In this document: in pieces, positions 56,733 through 64,000 of the stretch | How positions within the stretch are numbered: the first letter of the stretch is position 1 | Layout of the letters: each line of letters opens with the position of its first letter | Origin: Acidobacteriota bacterium | GTDB taxonomy: Bacteria > Acidobacteriota > Vicinamibacteria > Vicinamibacterales > UBA2999 | DNA: 64,000 nt | Direction: 5' to 3' | Assembly (NCBI GenBank): GCA_963169195.1 | Contig: CAUJDN010000088.1 | Location: forward strand, 1-64,000 | Notes under the pieces: model-generated | What the model saw: only the letters and a program-made list of their open reading frames with translations | The model's database searches: none | Told to the model about the DNA's origin: nothing | Made by a program: the position numbers and the translations under genes

Positions 56733-57614
56733 ATGCACACCCGCAGGCTCGAGTGGATCATCGAGCGCGCGCTCTTCCTGTGCGCGGCGCTCTCCGTGCT
56801 CACCACCGCCGGCATCATCGTGGTGCTGGCGGTGGAGACCTTCGAGTTCCTGCGCGAGGTGCCGGTGGTGGAGTTCCTGACCGGCACCGAGTGGACCCCG
56901 CTCTTCGCCACGCCCCGCTTCGGCGTCCTGCCCCTGGTCGCCGGGACGATGCTGGTGTCGGCCATCGCGATGGTCGTGGCCCTGCCCATGGGCCTGCTCT
57001 CGGCGGTGTACCTGAGCGAGTACGCGCCCGACGGGCTCCGCCGCATCGTCAAGCCGGTGCTCGAGATCCTGGCGGGCGTCCCCACCGTGGTCTACGGCTA
57101 CTTCGCCCTGATGTTCGTCACGCCGCTGCTGCAGCGCGTCTTCCCGCAGATGGCGGGCTTCAACGCGCTCAGCCCGGGCATCGTGATGGGGATCATGATC
57201 CTGCCCTTGGTCTCGTCGCTGTCCGAGGACGCGATGCGCGCGGTGCCACAGGGCCTGCGCGAGGGCGCCTACGCCCTGGGCGCCACGCGGATGCAGACCG
57301 CGCTGCAGGTGGTGGTCCCCGCGGCCTTCTCGGGCATCACGGCCGCCTTCATCCTGGCGGTCTCCCGCGCGGTGGGCGAGACGATGATCGTGGCCATCGC
57401 CGCCGGGCAGCAGCCGCGGCTGACGGCCAACCCGTTCGTGCCGCTGGAGACGATGACCGCCTACATCGTCCAGGTGAGCCTGGGGGACACGCCGCAGGGC
57501 ACGCTCGAGTACCGCACCATCTTCGCGGTGGGCATGCTCCTGTTCCTGATGACGTTCGTGCTGAACATGGTCAGCACCTGGCTGCGGGAGCGCTTCCGCG
57601 AGGAGTACTCGTGA
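56733..57614 (+). CDS. pstC: phosphate ABC transporter permease
   Basis: [23 protein letters not shown]; position in pst operon. Confidence 0.95.
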   Translation: MHTRRLEWIIERALFLCAALSVLTTAGIIVVLAVETFEFLREVPVVEFLTGTEWTPLFATPRFGVLPLVAGTMLVSAIAMVVALPMGLLSAVYLSEYAPDGLRRIVKPVLEILAGVPTVVYGYFALMFVTPLLQRVFPQMAGFNALSPGIVMGIMILPLVSSLSEDAMRAVPQGLREGAYALGATRMQTALQVVVPAAFSGITAAFILAVSRAVGETMIVAIAAGQQPRLTANPFVPLETMTAYIVQVSLGDTPQGTLEYRTIFAVGMLLFLMTFVLNMVSTWLRERFREEYS

Positions 57615-58453
57615 AACACCGCGCCGATGTCCTGTTCCGGACGATCGCGCTCGGCACGTTGCTGCTGGCGCTGGCGGCCCTGGGCGCGCTCGTCTACGAC
57701 ATCGTGTCCGGCGGCCTCGGGCGGCTGAACTGGCAGTTCCTCACCAGCATGGCCTCGCGGCGGCCCGAAGACGCCGGCATCTACCACGCCCTGGCCGGCA
57801 GCATCTGGGTCATCGTGCTCACCGGCGCGCTGGCGCTGCCCCTGGGCGTGGCGGCGGCCGTCTACCTGGAGGAGTACGGCACGAGGAGCCGCGCGGCGCG
57901 CCTCATCGAGATCAACATCGCCAACCTCGCGGCGGTGCCGTCCATCATCTACGGCCTGCTCGGCCTCGGCGTGTTCGTGCGGTTCATGGGCATGGGACGG
58001 AGCGTCCTGGCGGGCGCGTGCACGCTGGCGCTGCTGGCGCTGCCGGTGGTGATCCTGTCCACGCGCGAGGCCCTGCGCACGGTGCCCGGCTCCATTCGCG
58101 AGGGCTCCTACGCGCTGGGCGCCACCAAGTGGCAGACCATCTGGTACCAGGTGCTGCCCATGGCCCTTCCCGGCATCCTGACGGGTCTCATCCTCTCGCT
58201 CTCGCGGGCCATCGGGGAGACGGCGCCGCTCATCACCATCGGGGCGCTCACCTACATCCCGTTCGCGCCCGACGGGCTGTGGTCGCCCTTCACGGTGCTG
58301 CCGATTCAGATCTTCAACTGGGTCTCGCGCCCGCAGGCGGCGTTCAAGGAGAACGCGGCGGCCGGCATCCTCGTCCTGATGCTGCTGCTGCTCGTCATGA
58401 ACGCCATCGCGGTATTCTTGCGGGACCGATTCCAGCGCCAGGGCCGTCCATGA
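57611..58453 (+). CDS. pstA: phosphate ABC transporter permease
   Basis: [19 protein letters not shown]...[22 protein letters not shown]. Confidence 0.95.
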   Translation: MKHRADVLFRTIALGTLLLALAALGALVYDIVSGGLGRLNWQFLTSMASRRPEDAGIYHALAGSIWVIVLTGALALPLGVAAAVYLEEYGTRSRAARLIEINIANLAAVPSIIYGLLGLGVFVRFMGMGRSVLAGACTLALLALPVVILSTREALRTVPGSIREGSYALGATKWQTIWYQVLPMALPGILTGLILSLSRAIGETAPLITIGALTYIPFAPDGLWSPFTVLPIQIFNWVSRPQAAFKENAAAGILVLMLLLLVMNAIAVFLRDRFQRQGRP

Positions 58454-59286
58454 GTGTCGTCACGCCATCCGTCGCGAGCCTCTCGGGCCTGACGGCCCGG
58501 CCGGGCCAGCCGCCCGCACGCGCCGACGCCCCCGTCAAGATCGACGTGGACCGGATGAACTTCTACTACGGCGCCAAGCGCGCCCTGGACGGCATTTCCA
58601 TCCAGATCCGGGCCAACCTCGTCACCGCGTTCATCGGGCCCTCGGGCTGCGGCAAGAGCACGTTCCTGCGCTCGCTGAACCGGATGAACGACATCATCCC
58701 GGCCACGCGCGTCGAGGGGACCGTCCTCATCGACGGGCAGGACATCTACGCGCCGGGTGTGGACGTGGTGGAGCTGCGGCGGCGCGTGGGCATGGTGTTC
58801 CAGAAGTCGAATCCGTTCCCGAAGTCCATCTTCGAGAACGTGGCCTACGGCCTGCGCATCAACGACATGGCGCGGAGCAAGGCCGAGCTCGCCGATCGCG
58901 TCGAGGAGAGCCTCCGTCAGGCCGCCATCTTCGACGAAGTGAAGGACCGGCTGCAGGACTCGGCGCTGGCGCTCTCGGGCGGACAGCAGCAGCGCCTCTG
59001 CATCGCGCGCGCGCTCGCGATCCGACCCGAGATCCTGCTGATGGACGAGCCGGCCTCGGCGCTGGACCCCATCGCCACGCAGCGCATCGAGGAACTCATC
59101 TACGATCTGAAGAAGACCTACACCATCGTCATCGTCACGCACAACATGCAGCAGGCGGCGCGGGTGTCGGACCACACCGCGTTCTTCTGGCTGGGGCGGC
59201 TGGTGGAGTACGACCGGACGGACCGCATCTTCACGGCGCCAGCCGAGAAGCTCACCGAGGACTACGTCACGGGACGGTGCGGGTAG
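58450..59286 (+). CDS. pstB: phosphate ABC transporter ATPase
   Basis: [30 protein letters not shown]...[16 protein letters not shown]. Confidence 0.97.
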   Translation: MSVVTPSVASLSGLTARPGQPPARADAPVKIDVDRMNFYYGAKRALDGISIQIRANLVTAFIGPSGCGKSTFLRSLNRMNDIIPATRVEGTVLIDGQDIYAPGVDVVELRRRVGMVFQKSNPFPKSIFENVAYGLRINDMARSKAELADRVEESLRQAAIFDEVKDRLQDSALALSGGQQQRLCIARALAIRPEILLMDEPASALDPIATQRIEELIYDLKKTYTIVIVTHNMQQAARVSDHTAFFWLGRLVEYDRTDRIFTAPAEKLTEDYVTGRCG

Positions 59287-59321
59287 CGGACAGAAAGCCA
59301 AGGGCAGAAGGCGGAAGGCAC

Positions 59322-60014
59322 ATGGAACGGGTCGTTCGTCACTTCCAGGAGGAACTCGAGACGCTGAAGCAGCGGCTGCTGGCCATGGGCGGGCTGGCCG
59401 AGGAGCGGACGCGCGTGGCGGTCGAGGGCGTGGTGGACCGGGATCACGACGCCATCCAGGCGGTGCTGTCGGGCGACGAGCCCATCAACGACCTGCACAT
59501 CGAGGTCGACGACCGCTGCTTCAAGCTGCTCGCCCTCCACCAGCCCATGGCGGCCGACCTGCGGGCCATCGTGGCGGCCGTGAAGATCAACACCGACCTG
59601 GAGCGCGTCGGCGACCTGGCCGTGAACGTGGCCGAGGCGGGCAAGCGCTACCTGCAGCACCCGCCCGTCAAGCCCCTCATCGACATCCCCCGGATGGGAG
59701 ACATCGCCCAGCTGATGCTGCGCGACGCGCTGGACGCCTTCGTCCGTCGCGACCTCGCCCTCGCGGAGGCGGTCCTCCTGAGAGACGATGAGCTGGATGC
59801 CCTGAAGACCCAGATCTTCCGGGAGCTGCTCACCTACATGCTTCAGGATCCGTCCACGATCGAGCCGGCGCTGGATCTGCTGCTCATCTCGCGCCACCTC
59901 GAGCGCATCGGCGATCACGCCACGAACATCGCCGAGGACGTCATCTTCATGGTGTCGGCGCGCGACGTGCGCCATCAGCCGGTGGACGCGCCGGGTCCCG
60001 GCGGCCGCGGCTGA
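59322..60014 (+). CDS. phoU: phosphate signalling complex protein PhoU
   Basis: HFQEELETLKQRLLAMGGLAEE...PMAADLRAIVAAVKINTDLERVGDLAVN. Confidence 0.96.
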   Translation: MERVVRHFQEELETLKQRLLAMGGLAEERTRVAVEGVVDRDHDAIQAVLSGDEPINDLHIEVDDRCFKLLALHQPMAADLRAIVAAVKINTDLERVGDLAVNVAEAGKRYLQHPPVKPLIDIPRMGDIAQLMLRDALDAFVRRDLALAEAVLLRDDELDALKTQIFRELLTYMLQDPSTIEPALDLLLISRHLERIGDHATNIAEDVIFMVSARDVRHQPVDAPGPGGRG

Positions 60015-60120
60015 GCGCCCGCGGCCCCGTCGCATGCATCGGCGGAACCGATGCCTGCGCCGTCACAATTGCGTGTCGTGCCCAGGGGGCTGGTCTACAA
60101 TAGGACGGTTATCCCACGCC

Positions 60121-61410
<1,290 letters not shown>

Positions 61411-61432
61411 CCCGCCGGGAGGGAACCGACGG

Positions 61433-62344
61433 ATGCCTTTCGGACGGTCGCACCACCGGGCAGCCCCCCTCCTCGCCGCCCTCCTGGCGCTCGGCGCCTC
61501 GGTCGCCGCCCAGGCGCCTGAGGGCTTCGACAGCAGCCGGGCCTACGCCCACGTCCGCGACCAGGTCGCGCTCGGGCCACGCCCCGCCGGCTCGCCCGCC
61601 AACCAGAAGCTCCGCGAGTACATCGTCCGCACGCTCGCCCGGTCCGGCTACAAGGTCGTCGAGCAGCCCTTCGCGGCCTCCACGCCCGTCGGCCAGGTGA
61701 AGATGGCCAACCTCATCGCCACGCTGCCGGGCGAGCGGCCCGAGCGCATCGCGATCGCCAGCCACTTCGACACCAAGCCCATCGACGAGTTCCGCTTCGT
61801 CGGCGCCAACGACGGCGGATCGAGCACGGGCGTGCTGCTCGAACTGGCGCGCGTGCTCAAGGACAGGCCGAAACCCCGCCTCACCATCGAGTTCCTCTTC
61901 TTCGACGGGGAGGAGGCGTGGGGCGAGTGGCGAGCCCCGAACCACACGTACGGCAGCCGCCACTACGTGACGGCCGCACGGACGGCGGGCACACTGGCCT
62001 CGCTCGAGGCGCTCCTCCTGCTGGACATGATCGGGGACCGCTCCCTGAACCTGCGCCGCGACACGAATTCCACGCCGTGGCTCACCGACCTCGTCTGGGC
62101 CACGGCGAGGCGCCTCGGCCACGGCGCACACTTCCTGGACGAACCCTTCCCGGTGGAGGACGACCACATCCCCTTCCTCCGGGCCGGCGTCCCGGCCGTG
62201 GATCTGATCGACCTCGACTACGCCGACTGGCACCAGGCGGGCGACACGCTGGACAAGGTGAGCGCCCGCAGCCTCCAGGTCGTCGGCGACGTCGTCCTCG
62301 CCGCCCTGCCGGAGATCGAAGCGCGGCTGTTGAAGGCGAAGTAG
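61433..62344 (+). CDS. secreted M28 peptidase / glutaminyl cyclase-like protein
   Basis: LGPRPAGSPANQKLREYIVRTL...IASHFDTKP...GANDGGSSTGVLLELAR...FLFFDGEEAWGEW. Confidence 0.9.
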   Translation: MPFGRSHHRAAPLLAALLALGASVAAQAPEGFDSSRAYAHVRDQVALGPRPAGSPANQKLREYIVRTLARSGYKVVEQPFAASTPVGQVKMANLIATLPGERPERIAIASHFDTKPIDEFRFVGANDGGSSTGVLLELARVLKDRPKPRLTIEFLFFDGEEAWGEWRAPNHTYGSRHYVTAARTAGTLASLEALLLLDMIGDRSLNLRRDTNSTPWLTDLVWATARRLGHGAHFLDEPFPVEDDHIPFLRAGVPAVDLIDLDYADWHQAGDTLDKVSARSLQVVGDVVLAALPEIEARLLKAK

Positions 62345-62351
62345 CCCGTCA

Positions 62352-62523
62352 CGGGAACACGAAGGACACGAAGCGCACGAAGAAATCCACGAGGACCTTC
62401 GAGGCGCCAAGCGAGACGTCCACCCCGGTCGCACCGCGCTCCGGATGTGGGGACCTGTCGATGTTCCGGTGACCGCTCCTTGTGCCGTCCTTCGAGCCCT
62501 TCGTGACCTTCGCGTTCCCGTGG
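62352..62523. repeat. imperfect inverted pair of CACGAAGGA-type 9-mer arrays in a convergent gap
   Basis: left cacgggaacacgaaggacacgaagcgcacgaag; right cttcgagcccttcgtgaccttcgcgttcccgtgg. Confidence 0.75.
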
Positions 62524-62524
62524 A

Positions 62525-63736
62525 CTACCGGTAGACCTCGGCGAGGATCTCGGCCTCGGTGAGGACGCGGGGCGAGGCCTTGGCGCGCTGGAAGACGCGG
62601 TCCACGACCTGTTCCGAGGCGGGAATCCCGCGCTTCTCGAGCCAGTACGTGACGTTGGATCGTCCCGACATCGGCCCGACCTCGATCTCCTGCTCGCGGC
62701 CGACGAGGCTGGCGGGAATAGCGGAGTACACCGCGTCCATCAGCTCGCGATCGCCCTTCTTCCAGGCCTTCACCACCGCGGCCGCGTGGACGCCGGTGGC
62801 CGTGCGGAAGGCGTCCCGGCCGATCACGGGGTAGTTGTCGGGAATGGGCACGCCGCAGGCCTCCGACACCGCGTGGCAGTACGCCTCCAGATGATGGAGG
62901 TCGCATTCGATGTAGCCCATCAGCACCAGGTTCACCAGCAGCAGGTCCATCGGCGTGTTGCCCACGCGCTCGCCGATGCCCAGCGCGGCCCCGTGCACGC
63001 GGCTGGCGCCGGCCTCGAGCGCGGCGATGCTGTTGATGACCGCGAGGTCGCGGTCGCGGTGCCCGTGCCAGTCGATGCCGACCGCCGCGCCGGCGTCCTT
63101 GATGACCTGCGCGACGAAGCGGACCACCGCCGAGGCGCCGACCGGCGTGGCGTGTCCCACGGTATCGGCCACACAGATGCGCGTCGCCCCTGCGCCGATG
63201 GCGCAGCCGTAGATGGTGCGCAGCGTCTCCGGGTTGGCGCGCGTGGTGTCTTCGGTGACGTACATCACCTCGAGGCCTTCCCTGACGGCGAAGGTGATGG
63301 CCTCCTCGGTGCTCCTGAGCAGCCAGTCCAGTGTCCACCCCTCGGTGAACTGGCGGATGGGCGACGACCCGATGAAGGTGCAGCACTCCACGGGCATGCC
63401 GGTACGCTGCACGATCTCGGCGATGGGGCGGATGTCGTTCACGTGCGTTCGGGCCGCGCAGTTCGGCTTCACCGACAGCCGCGCGTCCGCGATCTCGCGG
63501 ACGAGGCGCTCCACGTCCGCCGCCACGTGCGGGCCCGCGCCGGGGAGGCCGACATCGGCCGAGCCAATCCCGAGCGCGTCGATGAGGTGCAGGATGCGGA
63601 TCTTCTGATCGATGCCCGGCGAGCGCACCGAGGGTGACTGCAGCCCGTCGCGCAGGGTCTCGTCGTTGAGGATGACCACGGGCGGCCGCGGCGGCGCGCC
63701 GATGCGGTTCCAGTCGAAGATGAGCGAGTCGATCAT
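62525..63736 (-). CDS. HMGL-like aldolase (homocitrate/2-isopropylmalate synthase-like)
   Basis: ILNDETLRDGLQSPSVRSP...CVADTVGHATP...DWHGHRDRDLAVINSIAALEAGASRVHGAALGIGERVGNTPMDLLLV. Confidence 0.92.
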   Translation of the reverse strand: MIDSLIFDWNRIGAPPRPPVVILNDETLRDGLQSPSVRSPGIDQKIRILHLIDALGIGSADVGLPGAGPHVAADVERLVREIADARLSVKPNCAARTHVNDIRPIAEIVQRTGMPVECCTFIGSSPIRQFTEGWTLDWLLRSTEEAITFAVREGLEVMYVTEDTTRANPETLRTIYGCAIGAGATRICVADTVGHATPVGASAVVRFVAQVIKDAGAAVGIDWHGHRDRDLAVINSIAALEAGASRVHGAALGIGERVGNTPMDLLLVNLVLMGYIECDLHHLEAYCHAVSEACGVPIPDNYPVIGRDAFRTATGVHAAAVVKAWKKGDRELMDAVYSAIPASLVGREQEIEVGPMSGRSNVTYWLEKRGIPASEQVVDRVFQRAKASPRVLTEAEILAEVYR

Positions 63737-63754
63737 GAGTGCGCCCGGACCAGC

Positions 63755-63982
63755 CTACGATCGATGCACGGAGCGCGCTCGGCGCCTGGCGACGTACAGG
63801 CTCGCGGCGAGCAGGGCCGTCGCCGCGCCCGAGGACAGGGCCGCGGCCCGCCGCACCCGTGGCCGGAACCCGTCGCGGACGAGCAGCACGGGCGCCCCCT
63901 GGTGCCAGCGCTGCAGCTGGTCGGCCACGAACGCGTCACCGGCTCGCCGAAGCTGGACGTCGAACGACAGATTCCAGACCAC
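63755..63982 (-). CDS. hypothetical protein, possibly truncated by the window edge
   Basis: open frame with a hydrophobic C-terminal segment; true start unknown. Confidence 0.3.
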   Translation of the reverse strand: MVWNLSFDVQLRRAGDAFVADQLQRWHQGAPVLLVRDGFRPRVRRAAALSSGAATALLAASLYVARRRARSVHRS

Positions 63983-64000
63983 CAGCGCGGCGACCCACGG

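Overview
High-GC bacterial window whose gene repertoire resembles Acidobacteria (inference from content only). The left edge is the end of an integrated element: a large serine recombinase whose C-terminus is read antisense through the 3' half of an initiator tRNA-fMet. Recognisable loci are: msrQ/msrP; a YfaP/YfaT/YfaS-like (DUF2135/DUF1175/alpha-2-macroglobulin) locus combined with PqqD/RRE, HprK-like kinase and nucleotidyltransferase genes; a PBP-SpoIID-metalloprotease fusion; a SET-domain protein; a secreted triple-RidA protein; a radical SAM protein; the imuA-imuB-dnaE2 mutagenesis cassette; a subtilase; an Omp85-type barrel plus a kinase-fold-like protein upstream of PhoB/PhoR; PiT/DUF47; a TonB receptor with a secreted partner; arsM/arsR; glgC; a polyphosphate-related block (DagK, SixA, CHAD, Ppx/GppA); pstSCAB-phoU; gltA; an M28 peptidase; and an HMGL-like protein. 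Two signals look most novel. The first is the YfaP/PqqD/HprK/NTase/YfaT/YfaS locus (about 6.1-15.7 kb). The second is a set of 7-9 bp tandem or inverted repeat arrays that sit on the stop codons of convergent gene pairs, invade dnaE2 and imuB in frame, and in one case flank a four-helix-bundle (S23/Avd-like) gene as inverted arrays. All assignments come from reading translations and motifs by eye. No database searches were run.
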